The notes: generated by a model not told the origin, from the letters alone. 64,000 nt of DNA from Fictibacillus nanhaiensis (GCF_023715445.1 NZ_JAMBOD010000002.1:124001-188000), one strand, 5' to 3'; shown: positions 25,616 to 34,053, counted from the first letter of the stretch. Made by a program: numbers and translations.

Positions 25616-26662
25616 ATGAAAGTTGGTACAGCACGAGCAATTGCTGCTGAATGGGTGATGCTGCATTTGAGCGGGGAGTCGTGGTTTCATGGAGCGTATT
25701 TCAGTGGTTCAACCATTATCCTAAATGAAAATGAAGATTTATCAGCAGTTTCTGATATGGATGTTGTGGTCGTTACAGCACATGATGAGCCGCCTCTGAA
25801 ACTCGGAAAGTTTCTATATGAGGACGTTCTGATTGAGATTACGTACTTGTCATGGAGTCGGCTCCAATCGGCTGCAGATGTGCTGACAGACTACCATTTA
25901 GCAGGCAGCTTTCGAGTAGATACTATTATTACTGATCCAACCGGACATCTAAAAAAGTTACAAGAATATGTGAGTGGGCATTTTTCGGATGAAATGTGGG
26001 TACGTCGTCGATGTGAAAATGCAAGGCAAAGGATTGAGCATGGGTTGAAATCTATTAATCCCTCAGATCCCTGGCATGATCAGGTGACCTCGTGGCTGTT
26101 TCCGACAGGTGTGACTACTCATGTAATTTTAGTTGCAGCCCTAAAAAACCCTACAGTCAGGCTTCGATATTTGAAAGCACAGGTCGTCTTGAAGGAATAC
26201 GGTCAAGATGAAGTTTATTCAGAGCTTCTGGATTTGTTAGGAACTGCTGATCTGTCTGCCGAACGTGTGGAATACCACCTTCAGGCACTTTCTCAAACAT
26301 TCAATGCTGCTGCCGCTGTAGCGAAGACACCTTTCTTTTTCAGTAGTGATATTACTGAATCAGCACGGCCTATTTCGATCGACGGCAGCCGTGAACTTAT
26401 CCGATCAGGATTCCATCGGGAAGCTGTATTTTGGATTGTTGCAACTTTTGCACGGTGCCATAAAATTTTAGCTGCAGATGCTAGCGAAGATTTTCAACAG
26501 GCCCACCTTCCAGCGTTTAATGCGGTTGTTGCAGACCTTGGTATCTCTTCTTCAGATGATCTTATTAAACGTGCTGAAAATGGCCTTCATTTTCTGCCTA
26601 GACTTTGGGGGACAACTGAGACGATAATATTTAAAAATCCTAACGTTATTCGAAAGACTTGA
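25616..26662 (+). CDS. Nucleotidyltransferase-fold protein of unknown function
   Basis: This 348-residue protein has a polymerase-beta-like nucleotidyltransferase signature near its N-terminus: 'GAYFSGSTI' followed by 'VSDMDVVVV', giving the GS and DxD-type metal site. The long helical C-terminal region resembles that of aminoglycoside-type nucleotidyltransferases only in general layout. The start is set at ATG 25616 because AAGGGTGG lies 5 nt upstream. It is likely co-transcribed with the methyltransferase, which hints at a joint modification pathway. Resistance function is not supported. Confidence 0.6.
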   Translation: MKVGTARAIAAEWVMLHLSGESWFHGAYFSGSTIILNENEDLSAVSDMDVVVVTAHDEPPLKLGKFLYEDVLIEITYLSWSRLQSAADVLTDYHLAGSFRVDTIITDPTGHLKKLQEYVSGHFSDEMWVRRRCENARQRIEHGLKSINPSDPWHDQVTSWLFPTGVTTHVILVAALKNPTVRLRYLKAQVVLKEYGQDEVYSELLDLLGTADLSAERVEYHLQALSQTFNAAAAVAKTPFFFSSDITESARPISIDGSRELIRSGFHREAVFWIVATFARCHKILAADASEDFQQAHLPAFNAVVADLGISSSDDLIKRAENGLHFLPRLWGTTETIIFKNPNVIRKT

Positions 26663-26684
26663 AAGGAAATTAATATTTAGGAGG

Positions 26685-27200
26685 ATGATTGTTCCTGTTT
26701 ATAATCGAAACTTCAAGACTTGGATTTATTCCGATGACAATGAAATCCCTTGAAGCGGCAGTAAAGGGAGAAAAGGAATTACAATTTTCACTTGGCCTAA
26801 GGGTTGTCGAAGGATTGATTGAGCCCATACATAAAGAACGAGTTTTCCAATCCGTTTGGAAAAGCTGAGAAAAAATCCTGAGATTTCAAAATGGTATGGC
26901 TTTGTTGTGGAAAAAGAATATAAAAATGTTATTGGAATGATGGGCTATAAATCACCTCCAGATAAAAATGGATTAATTAAAATCGGATACGGAATTCACT
27001 ATCAATTTCAAGGAAAGGGTTATGCGAGTGAAATGGCTAAAGAGCTAAAAGAATGGGCTTTTCAGCAGGACGAGGTAAAAGGTATAACAGCAACTGACAT
27101 ACGTAATGATAATTTTGCCTCAATTAAAATTGTAAAAAAACTTGGTATGGTTCTCTTACAACAAAATAAAGATACGGTAAATTACATAGTTTACAAATGA
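26685..27200 (+). pseudogene. GNAT acetyltransferase with frameshift
   Basis: An AGGAGG site precedes a GNAT reading frame that is broken at least once. 'IIETSRLGFIPMTMKSLE' and its continuation end at a TGA just after 'VFQSVWKS', while the next frame continues 'EKLRKNPEISKWYGF' and the acetyl-CoA loop 'QFQGKGYASEMAKEL'. The break lies near 26850. The ATG at 26685 is in a different frame from the following segment, so a second small change near the start is likely. The C-terminal part could be translated from TTG 26856 but would lack the N-terminal domain. Confidence 0.8.
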
Positions 27201-27248
27201 TTCTTCCCCTCATTTTTTGCACTGATAAAATAAAATAGTATAAAGCCA

Positions 27249-27297
27249 AAGCTTGAAATGGAGCAAACCAACTAGTGGAATGCTCCATTTCAAGCTT
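27249..27297. terminator. Large inverted repeat, bidirectional terminator
   Basis: Two perfect 17-bp arms (27249-27265 and 27281-27297) flank a 15-nt loop between the converging GNAT pseudogene and fabZ. T-rich sequence on the plus side and A-rich sequence on the other support termination in both directions. Confidence 0.85.
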
Positions 27298-27337
27298 TTA
27301 TGATAATTGTGTTGGGACTGGCCCCTCATGTGTTTAT

Positions 27338-27763
27338 TTACTTTCCTAAAGCGAAGGTGATTTCAACTTCGCATGCCACTTGGCCGTCAACAGTCGCGAT
27401 TCCTTTGCCTTTACCAATGGAACCGCGTACACGGGTCATCTCCACTTCCAGGCGCAGCTGGTCGCCAGGGACGACTTGCTTTTTGAAGCGGCAGTTGTCG
27501 ATACCTGCAAAGAATGCAAGCTTCCCGCGGTTCTCTTCTTTTTTAAGCATCGCTACGGCACCTACTTGTGCTAGTGCTTCAACGATTAACACACCTGGCA
27601 TTACTGGGTACTCAGGGAAGTGGCCGTTAAAGAATTCTTCATTCGCTGTTACATTCTTGATGCCGACTGCACGCTGACCTTCATCTACTTCTAAGATGCG
27701 GTCAATCAGCAAAAACGGATAACGGTGCGGAATGATCTCTTTAATTTCTTCAATGGTTAACAT
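27338..27763 (-). CDS. fabZ: 3-hydroxyacyl-ACP dehydratase FabZ
   Basis: This 141-residue hotdog-fold enzyme dehydrates 3-hydroxyacyl-ACP in type II fatty acid synthesis. Catalytic His48 is in '[14 protein letters not shown]' and Glu62 in 'VLIVEALAQ'. The '[11 protein letters not shown]' start motif is typical. Length is normal. It lies 3' of the flhO/flhP cluster, as in other Bacillaceae, but is separated from it by a terminator and so has its own transcription unit or reads from just upstream. Confidence 0.97.
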   Translation of the reverse strand: MLTIEEIKEIIPHRYPFLLIDRILEVDEGQRAVGIKNVTANEEFFNGHFPEYPVMPGVLIVEALAQVGAVAMLKKEENRGKLAFFAGIDNCRFKKQVVPGDQLRLEVEMTRVRGSIGKGKGIATVDGQVACEVEITFALGK

Positions 27764-27845
27764 AGTCTACATCACCTTTCTTTTCATCGTAATTATTTAT
27801 CTATTATTATACTTGGTATTGTTACCTGGTACTAATTTCTATCAA

Positions 27846-27882
27846 AAGAAAAACAATGACGCCTCAATCCTGCCATTGTTTT
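27846..27882 (-). terminator. Terminator after the small membrane protein gene
   Basis: AAAACAATG and CATTGTTTT arms with a 15-nt loop are followed by T-rich sequence on the minus strand, just beyond the stop at 27895. Confidence 0.75.
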
Positions 27883-27894
27883 ATTATTATAGCT

Positions 27895-28185
27895 TTACTG
27901 TTCTTTTTCTACAAGGTCGATAATGTGTGTCCATGTTTCTTTCTCAAAAACATTCATCGGTTTACCGTCACCGATAACACCATAACCCACCATCGTACCG
28001 ATAGCAAAACAAACAACGATTCCGCAGATCAGCAGCAAAAGACGAAGCCAGATCGGAAAGCTTCTTTTCGTACCACGGTGCACTAGTTTCTTCTTTTCTT
28101 CCTTAGAAGCACTCTTTTTTTCTTGATATCGCTGTGTTTTTGGTTTTTTATTTAACTCTTGCTCATGCATTTCATTCGTTGTCAT
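27895..28185 (-). CDS. Small single-pass membrane protein, EpuA-like
   Basis: This 96-residue protein has a basic, Lys-rich N-terminal half and one membrane helix at about residues 46-70 ('WLRLLLLICGIVVCFAIG'), then a short extracytoplasmic tail. It resembles the EpuA family (PF11772), which databases often label DNA-directed RNA polymerase subunit beta. It is 16 nt downstream of flhP and probably in the same operon. The polymerase label should not be taken as function. Confidence 0.65.
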   Translation of the reverse strand: MTTNEMHEQELNKKPKTQRYQEKKSASKEEKKKLVHRGTKRSFPIWLRLLLLICGIVVCFAIGTMVGYGVIGDGKPMNVFEKETWTHIIDLVEKEQ

Positions 28186-28201
28186 ACAAACCTACCCCAT
28201 T

Positions 28202-29029
28202 TTAGCGAAGCCCGTTTACCAACCCCATCATCTGGTCAGCAATTGTAAGAGAACGCGCGTTAAATTGATATGAACGTTGTGTCTGAATCAGTTCCGTCAT
28301 TTCGGTGGAAATATTCACGTTGGAAGATTCCAATACGCCCTGCTGAATAAAATTACCCGCTCCAGCATCTATTTCCTCAATAACTTGATTTAACGGGATG
28401 CCTTGTGGCGCTTGAAAATTATGTCCGACTGCAAGCATCAGCTGCGGCCGAATGATGTTCGCCAATGCAAGCTGTCCTGATTCAACTACCGCTCCATTAT
28501 TTAACGTTACCGAAACTTGGCCGTTTTGTCCAATGGTAATTTTATTATGGTCAGCCGGAATGATGATTGGGCCGTTCACACCCATCACTCGATTCCCTTC
28601 TGACGTAACGAGTTCCATCACTTCAGGATTTCCTGCAGACGGCGATAAATAAAACGCGCCATCTCTTGTATATTGGACAACTTCTCCGCCATTATTATCG
28701 ATAGTCTCTATCTGAAAAAACAGTCCTGGCTCCGTAAGTGCTACATCCAGCAAACGGCCGGTTTGCTGCAGTGTACCTGATTCTAAACTAACCGCTGTTG
28801 ATGAAACGCGCGCACCGCTTCCGAGTCGTATGCCGTTCGGTGTTAACCGGCCATCTTCTGTCGGATTTAGTGCTGTACTCTCCATCTGTTGAAAAAGCAG
28901 ATCTGAAAACTGCACTTCACGGCGTTTATAGCCGTTAGTCGTACTGTTCGCCATGTTATTTGAAATGATATCGAGCTTTTGCTGAAGCTGTCCCATCGTC
29001 ACTGCTGCTGAAATCATAGACTGGTTCAT
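28202..29029 (-). CDS. flhP: Flagellar basal-body rod/hook protein FlhP
   Basis: This 275-residue FlgG/FlgF-type protein has the N-terminal rod signature 'LDIISNNMANSTTNGYKR' and the C-terminal heptad region 'VNISTEMTELIQTQRSYQFNARSL'. It is a distal-rod or hook component assembled through the flagellar export system. It lies 11 nt after flhO, as in B. subtilis. Confidence 0.94.
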   Translation of the reverse strand: MNQSMISAAVTMGQLQQKLDIISNNMANSTTNGYKRREVQFSDLLFQQMESTALNPTEDGRLTPNGIRLGSGARVSSTAVSLESGTLQQTGRLLDVALTEPGLFFQIETIDNNGGEVVQYTRDGAFYLSPSAGNPEVMELVTSEGNRVMGVNGPIIIPADHNKITIGQNGQVSVTLNNGAVVESGQLALANIIRPQLMLAVGHNFQAPQGIPLNQVIEEIDAGAGNFIQQGVLESSNVNISTEMTELIQTQRSYQFNARSLTIADQMMGLVNGLR

Positions 29030-29040
29030 GTCGGGTCCCC

Positions 29041-29862
29041 CTAGCCGATTCGGCCAATTTCATTTGCGGCTTTTTCCATCGTACGATCATAGGCTTGAAG
29101 CACTTTTTGGTTCGCTTCAAATGCCCGGTATGCCGTCAGCATCTCGGTCATCGTCTGCTCTGTGTTTACGTTAGAGCGCTCGATAAAACCTTGCTGCAGG
29201 TTATATGTGATTGCTGGATTTCCGATTGCGCTCGCCGCAATTCCGTCTAGTCTAAAGAGGCCTGTCCCCTCTTTTACCAGATTGTTTGGGTTCTCTACAT
29301 ACGCAACATCGATCTGCCCTGCAACTGCACCGTTATCAACAACTGTACCGTCTTTATTTACTGTAAAATTGTCGCTTGTAACCGTGATTCGTTCTCCATC
29401 CGTTCCAAGAACATAATAGCCTTCAGGGGTTACTAAACTGCCTTCTGCATCAACCGAGAAATGACCATTTCGCGTAAAGCGCTCTTGTCCGTTTACGTTT
29501 AAACGGAAAAATAATCCCCCAGGAAGCCCTGTTTCAGGATCTGCAGGCACCTGGCCTTGTAAAAGAGCAACATCTGTTTGGATTCCTGTCTCGCGAAGAT
29601 CACCTTGCAAAAAGTTGGGTGTTGTCTCTTGCACATAGACCCCTGTTGAAAGAATTCCCACCGGGTGGTTGTTCGGAATTTTATTACCGTTGATATTTGT
29701 CTCTCCCATATGCTGAAGAAGCATCGTAGGAAATGTACGCAGACTGGCATTGTCCGCCTTATATCCAGGTGTATTGGCATTCGCCATATTGTTCGTTAAA
29801 ATTTCTTGTTTACGCTGCTGAGCAAGCATGCCGGCAGCCGCATTATAAAAGCCTCTTAACAC
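29041..29862 (-). CDS. flhO: Flagellar basal-body rod/hook protein FlhO
   Basis: This 273-residue paralogue of FlhP has 'LRGFYNAAAGMLAQQRK', 'LTNNMANANTPGYK' and the C-terminal 'TEQTMTEMLTAYRAFEANQ' helix. I choose GTG 29862 because AGGAGG is 8 nt upstream and the family starts at this point. Longer readings to 29907 add residues that overlap the ribosome-binding site. Both rod genes are intact, so the strain is probably flagellate. Confidence 0.94.
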   Translation of the reverse strand: MLRGFYNAAAGMLAQQRKQEILTNNMANANTPGYKADNASLRTFPTMLLQHMGETNINGNKIPNNHPVGILSTGVYVQETTPNFLQGDLRETGIQTDVALLQGQVPADPETGLPGGLFFRLNVNGQERFTRNGHFSVDAEGSLVTPEGYYVLGTDGERITVTSDNFTVNKDGTVVDNGAVAGQIDVAYVENPNNLVKEGTGLFRLDGIAASAIGNPAITYNLQQGFIERSNVNTEQTMTEMLTAYRAFEANQKVLQAYDRTMEKAANEIGRIG

Positions 29863-30022
29863 GGAGTATTCCTCCTGCATTTGTAATATGGACACAAAAT
29901 GTCTCATCGTTCATATCGACAGCTTTTTACATTTCTTAATAGGATTCTGCAAAAATTGACGGATTCCTTTTTAAAATGAGGAATTTGTACCAGAGAGTGG
30001 TTGATTTTTTAGAAGTGGAATT

Positions 30023-30143
30023 TGTCGAAAAGCCTATAAACCAAAGTTTACGGCCTATAAAATTTTATTACGGCCCATAAATGCATAATTACGGCCTATA
30101 AATTTGAATTACGGCCTGAAAATCCAAATTTAGGGCCTATAAA
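30023..30143. repeat. Intergenic periodic array D (TTACGGCCTATAAA) with TGTCGAA box
   Basis: Five copies of TTACGGCCTATAAA (mostly 0-2 changes) and one shortened copy occur with GCC-centre spacings of 21, 20, 21, 20 and 21 bp, from 30032 to 30143. TGTCGAA precedes them at 30023-30029. The array is the mirror orientation of arrays A-C and F. It fills much of the 384-bp divergent gap between flhO and the VOC gene; nothing else is evident there. Confidence 0.9.
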
Positions 30144-30246
30144 TGATTTTCATCAGTCAAACGAAGTTATGTGTCGGCAGGAATTCCTTTCATAGCCCAG
30201 AAGGTAGTGGTAGGAAGAACGAAGCTTTAAAAAAGAGGTGTGTTTT

Positions 30247-30852
30247 ATGCTTTTTCATTATCATTTTTGGACTCCCTATGTTGAAGAAACAGAAAAATTC
30301 TATGTCGATCATGGTTTTCGGATCTCTCAGCGAATAGGAAAATACAATGGAGAGTTTCAACCGTTTGATCCTCCGCTAACTTGGGATGATTTTAGAGAAA
30401 AAAAGATTCTTTTCCGCATTATAGAGGCAAGAAAAGGGGCAGTAAACATTACATTCGGTTTTGGAAAAAAAGTGATATTTGATCATATCGGCTTTTTCGT
30501 AAAAGAAGAAGAGCTTGATCAGATATGTGAAAACGCAAAGAAAATGAGCTGGGAAGTGAATATAGGAGAACGGCGAACTTTCATTTCTACTCCCTATTCA
30601 TTTAGGATCGAACTTCAATCCCACACTGACGTGATGGATTCTAGGACTGATCAATTTCAAATCAATCGATTAACAATCGAGACAAAAAAGAATGGACTTG
30701 AACAGGATCTTTCCCTATTATTTGGTGTGCCCATTGAAACTGTAATCTGGAAAGCTGGCAATGAAGTCACGATTAAAGAAGCGATCATCAACGCATTTCC
30801 TTCACCAAACTCAGTTGACCCCAACGGTGTTAGAATACTCGACCAAACATAA
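30247..30852 (+). CDS. VOC/glyoxalase-fold protein
   Basis: This 201-residue protein starts 'HYHFWTPYVEETEKFYVDHGF', the typical beginning of a vicinal-oxygen-chelate module, and continues with a second, more divergent half. Metal ligands and substrate are not clear. The start is ATG 30247 with AAGAGGTG upstream; a GTG three codons earlier falls inside that site. It stands alone, opposite to mbl, with which it shares a terminator. Confidence 0.7.
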   Translation: MLFHYHFWTPYVEETEKFYVDHGFRISQRIGKYNGEFQPFDPPLTWDDFREKKILFRIIEARKGAVNITFGFGKKVIFDHIGFFVKEEELDQICENAKKMSWEVNIGERRTFISTPYSFRIELQSHTDVMDSRTDQFQINRLTIETKKNGLEQDLSLLFGVPIETVIWKAGNEVTIKEAIINAFPSPNSVDPNGVRILDQT

Positions 30853-30880
30853 AAAATGCCACCAACTAGGGCGGCATTTT
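30853..30880. terminator. Shared terminator of the VOC gene and mbl
   Basis: AAAATGCC and GGCATTTT with a 12-nt loop lie between converging genes, with A-rich and T-rich flanks on both sides. Confidence 0.85.
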
Positions 30881-30886
30881 CTTTAA

Positions 30887-31888
30887 TTAAAACACTTTTC
30901 TTTTCGCAATCTTATCCATATGTTCAAGCATCAAGCCTGTTCCGTTCGCTACGGCTCTCATTGGTTCTTCTGCAATCAGCACTGGCACCTTCAACTCGTC
31001 GGCAAACAAGCGGTCGATTCCGTGCAGAAGCGCACCTCCGCCTGTCAGCATGATACCTTTGTCAATGATATCAGCGGAAAGCTCAGGCGGCGTCTTTTCA
31101 AGAACACTTTTTGCTGCCTGTACAATCACTCTCACAGGTTCCACCAATGCTCTTTGGATTTCTTTTGAGTGAACGGTAATCGTACGCGGAAGTCCGGATA
31201 CCATGTCTCGGCCGCGGATCTCAAGCTCTTCTTCACGCGCGCCAGGGTAAACCGTCGCAACGTTCAGCTTAATGTTTTCAGCTGTACGCTCACCAATCAG
31301 CAGCTTGTACTCTTTCTTTATGTACTGAAGGATTTCCGTATCGAACTTGTCCCCAGCCATTTTAATAGAAGAGGAGGTGACAATATCGCCCATGCTCAAG
31401 ACCGCAACGTCAGTTGTGCCACCACCGATGTCAACAACCATATTGCCGCTTGGCTGGAAGATATCCATCCCCGCCCCTATTGCAGCCACTTTCGGCTCTT
31501 CTTCAAGAAAAATATGCTTAGCACCGCATTTTTGCGCAGCTTCTCTAATAGCTTTTTGTTCAACTGACGTAATGTTCGTTGGTGTACAAATCAAGATTCT
31601 CGGCTTTGCAAACACGCCCTTCACTTTTATTTTATTAATAAAGTGTTTCAGCATTTGCTCGGTTACTTCAAAGTCAGCAATTACGCCGTCTTTCAGCGGA
31701 CGAATCGCTACGATGTTTCCTGGTGTACGGCCTACCATGCGACGTGCTTCTTCTCCAACAGCGAGTGCTTTTCCGGTATTCGTGTCGATCGCAACAACGG
31801 ATGGTTCGTCAAGCACAATCCCTTTTCCTTTTACATAGATCAATACATTAGCGGTACCAAGGTCAATTCCAACGTCCCTTGAAAACAT
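30887..31888 (-). CDS. mbl: Rod-shape actin homologue Mbl
   Basis: This 333-residue MreB-family ATPase has phosphate-1 'GIDLGTANVLIY', phosphate-2 'VVDIGGGTTDVAVLS' and adenosine 'LTGGGALLHGID' motifs. The spoIIID-mbl-flhO-flhP order matches B. subtilis, supporting Mbl rather than MreB or MreBH. It directs lateral cell-wall synthesis from the inner membrane face. The ATG follows an AGGGAGG site. Confidence 0.95.
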   Translation of the reverse strand: MFSRDVGIDLGTANVLIYVKGKGIVLDEPSVVAIDTNTGKALAVGEEARRMVGRTPGNIVAIRPLKDGVIADFEVTEQMLKHFINKIKVKGVFAKPRILICTPTNITSVEQKAIREAAQKCGAKHIFLEEEPKVAAIGAGMDIFQPSGNMVVDIGGGTTDVAVLSMGDIVTSSSIKMAGDKFDTEILQYIKKEYKLLIGERTAENIKLNVATVYPGAREEELEIRGRDMVSGLPRTITVHSKEIQRALVEPVRVIVQAAKSVLEKTPPELSADIIDKGIMLTGGGALLHGIDRLFADELKVPVLIAEEPMRAVANGTGLMLEHMDKIAKRKVF

Positions 31889-31965
31889 GTTTTATCCTCC
31901 CTGTTAAACATCCATACGATATAATGACATTTTTAGTAAAAAATCGAAGTTCTATCCAATTTATC

Positions 31966-31987
31966 ATTATATCACAAGTTTGTCGAA
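31966..31987 (-). promoter_or_regulatory. Candidate mbl promoter with Spo0A-like box
   Basis: On the minus strand TGATATAAT is a perfect extended -10 (hexamer 31966-31971). TTCGACA, the 0A-box sequence, lies at 31981-31987, about 10 bp upstream of the -10 hexamer. No good -35 is present at normal distance. Confidence 0.5.
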
Positions 31988-32082
31988 CAAGGTTAAATAT
32001 TGTCAAAAATTAATTATTTGACGTCAGACCAATGTGGCACATAATGATTTTGGTGTCATGCTGCATCCTTTCAATCGTAGAT

Positions 32083-32349
32083 TTACTGAACAACTTCCTC
32101 TGTGCCTTTTTTGTATTTTACGCGCGTCGCTTCTCCACCCCGCAAGTGGCGGATGGACTTATGGTACTCGAGGATTTCTTTTACGTTATTTGCAAGATCC
32201 GGATTGATTTCAGGCAGCCGCTCGGTGAGGTCTTTATGCACCGTGCTTTTGGAAACCCCGAATTCTTTTGCGATCATGCGGACTGTTTTTCTTGTCTCCA
32301 CGATATACCGTCCTATCTTGATGGTTCGCTCTTTGATGTAATCGTGCAC
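32083..32349 (-). CDS. spoIIID: Sporulation transcription factor SpoIIID
   Basis: This 88-residue DNA-binding protein of the mother cell has the HTH 'VRMIAKEFGVSKSTVHKDL' and a basic C-terminal tail. Start is GTG with GGGAGG 8 nt upstream. It controls many sigma-E and sigma-K genes in B. subtilis. Its promoter should be sigma-E dependent, but I could not identify the elements with confidence. Confidence 0.97.
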   Translation of the reverse strand: MHDYIKERTIKIGRYIVETRKTVRMIAKEFGVSKSTVHKDLTERLPEINPDLANNVKEILEYHKSIRHLRGGEATRVKYKKGTEEVVQ

Positions 32350-32714
32350 ACCACTCGCCTCCCTAAAATGGATGTGAGAGATGCGATAGAGACTTCTATG
32401 AACAAGCTACGTGACAAGTTCTGTTGTCATCTTCGGCTTATAAGTATTGCTTCCATTCCCCTTTTTCCACCGCAGCCATAGTACGATTTCTCACCGCTCA
32501 CCCTCAATTGAATTATTGTAGGTTTTGTAACATCTTATTAACCAAGTTTTCGTTATATGCCTAAATCTCAACTGGGACAAGGGGAAATGTCCATTTTTGT
32601 GAAAAAACCTGCATAAATACTTGAAAAATACAGTTGTTGAAGGATGCCTGACTGAGGATTTCGGCTGGATTTTTTGTTTTTTACGGTACGTGTTCTTTTT
32701 TTCTGTTACACGTT

Positions 32715-32825
32715 CGCTCAAGATACACAGAGTTTCGCTCAAAATAATCGACCTACACTCAAAATCTTCATGCTACGCTCAAAACATCTATACTACCGCT
32801 CAAAAACACCAAGTACCGCTCAAAC
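32715..32825. repeat. Intergenic periodic array E (CGCTCAAAA)
   Basis: Six copies of CGCTCAAAA with at most one change start at 32715, 32736, 32756, 32776, 32797 and 32817, spaced 21, 20, 20, 21 and 20 bp. It lies in the 574-bp gap 32350-32923 between spoIIID and spoIIQ, which otherwise holds the spoIIID upstream region and the spoIIQ terminator. A GGACA/TGTCC hairpin lies further left. No TGTCGAA box is seen at this array. Confidence 0.88.
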
Positions 32826-32879
32826 CTATTCAAATGTAGGGATTTTGCCCGGCAAAATCATCTTATTTTTCCGAACCAG

Positions 32880-32910
32880 CAAAAAAACTGCTCCGATATC
32901 CTCGGAGCAG
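32880..32910 (-). terminator. spoIIQ terminator
   Basis: On the minus strand CTGCTCCG and CGGAGCAG form a perfect 8-bp stem with a 7-nt loop, followed by seven T. Confidence 0.92.
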
Positions 32911-32923
32911 CTTCCCTTTTACA

Positions 32924-33874
32924 TTATTCGTTTGCACCTGAGTCATCTGCTGATGTTTCATCTGATTCTGCTGGAGCATCCGTATCTTCTGCAGATTCAG
33001 TCGATGATTCTTGTTCACGATTTTGGTCTTTGCCATCTTTCGTGCCTTTTGTATCTTTGCCGCCTTTATCGTCGGCTTTAGGTGCTGCTGGCTTTTGATC
33101 TTTACCAGGCTTTTGCTCTTCAACTGCTTTCTTTTCTTCAGCTGCTTTTTTCTCTTCTGCTTTCTTCATCTCTTTACGAGAATCTTCAACAGCGCTAGCA
33201 AGCTGTGCAACTGATTGATCCCATGCCATTACTGGATCCACTGCATCTCCATCTTTGCGGACTTCGAAGTGTGCGTGAATCTTAGCATCTTTATCATAAG
33301 CATTCTCGCCAGCTTGTCCAAGGACTGCACCTTGCTTTACTTGGTCGCCTTGCTTAACAGATACAGAGGCTAATGATGAGTAGTGCGTTACAACACCTTT
33401 GTCATGCTCAACTTCTACAATCCAGCCTAGCGCAGGGTCTTTTGCAACTTTTACAACGTTACCGCTTAATGCAGCTGTTACATCAAACGCTTTTCCATCG
33501 TTTGTTGCTAGATCGATACCGCGATTTTGGTAGTAGATATTGTTATAGAATACAAGTGCTGCTTCTTGCTCTTGGGCTGTCGCATCTGGACTAAAGAAAT
33601 CCTTTACAACTTCAATGGCTTCAGGGTCAGCGACTGGCATTTGGAATACTTCTTTTGATAGTGATACGGGTACGGCTGTTCCATCGTCTTCTAATGCGCT
33701 GTCTGGAGTATTATTATTCTCCGTGTTCTTCGCATCGTTTTGATACCATAGAACAGATGTTAAAATGACTGCTGCAAAACTAAGATAAACTGCAGGATAA
33801 ACCCAACGTTTCTTCATAGCATTCTTACCTTTCATCGGTACTGTTTTTTTAGTTTGTTTTTCTTCTTCTTTCAT
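32924..33874 (-). CDS. spoIIQ: Stage II sporulation protein SpoIIQ
   Basis: This 316-residue protein has a cytoplasmic N-tail, one membrane helix (about 24-45) and a LytM/M23 domain (about 115-225). The first zinc ligand is missing ('QNRGIDLA' has no His where HxGxD is expected) while 'HAHFEV' remains, as in the non-enzymatic SpoIIQ of B. subtilis. In the forespore it binds SpoIIIAH across the septum. The C-terminal 90 residues are a long Lys/Glu/Asp/Ser-rich extension. The ATG has GAGGTGAT upstream. Confidence 0.93.
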   Translation of the reverse strand: MKEEEKQTKKTVPMKGKNAMKKRWVYPAVYLSFAAVILTSVLWYQNDAKNTENNNTPDSALEDDGTAVPVSLSKEVFQMPVADPEAIEVVKDFFSPDATAQEQEAALVFYNNIYYQNRGIDLATNDGKAFDVTAALSGNVVKVAKDPALGWIVEVEHDKGVVTHYSSLASVSVKQGDQVKQGAVLGQAGENAYDKDAKIHAHFEVRKDGDAVDPVMAWDQSVAQLASAVEDSRKEMKKAEEKKAAEEKKAVEEQKPGKDQKPAAPKADDKGGKDTKGTKDGKDQNREQESSTESAEDTDAPAESDETSADDSGANE

Positions 33875-33962
33875 TTTTCATCACCTCAGCAACAAGTTTG
33901 AACAGAATTCTGAAAATATATACTTTAGTGCGAAAATTTTTTAAAAGTTTCTTTCGACAAAG

Positions 33963-34002
33963 CAAAAAACCGCACTATGCTTTATCGCACAATACGGTTC
34001 TT
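33963..34002 (-). terminator. spoIID terminator
   Basis: On the minus strand a 13-bp stem with some G-U pairs (AACCG..GC/GC..CGGTT) and a 6-nt loop is followed by TTTTTT. It lies between spoIID and spoIIQ. Confidence 0.8.
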
Positions 34003-34011
34003 TATATCGAA

Positions 34012-34035
34012 GGGGTCTGTCCCGGGACAGACCCC
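34012..34035. repeat. Perfect 24-bp palindrome
   Basis: GGGGTCTGTCCC is followed directly by its exact reverse complement, with no loop. It lies 18 bp beyond the spoIID stop, before the terminator hairpin. It resembles a GC-rich palindromic repeat that I recall from Bacillaceae intergenic DNA. Confidence 0.9.
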
Positions 34036-34053
34036 CTACAATTTCCACACAAT

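Noticed and set aside
25616-26662. Aminoglycoside nucleotidyltransferase resistance gene
   Set aside because: Only the general GS/DxD fold motif is shared; the rest does not match known resistance enzymes well enough.
30032-30143. Periodic arrays as coding tandem repeats
   Set aside because: Spacing switches between 20 and 21 bp, which would shift the frame at each unit, and stops occur in all frames.
32491-32742. Minus-strand 83-codon frame between spoIIID and spoIIQ
   Set aside because: It overlaps the periodic array and the T-rich DNA beside it, has no family resemblance and no convincing ribosome-binding site.
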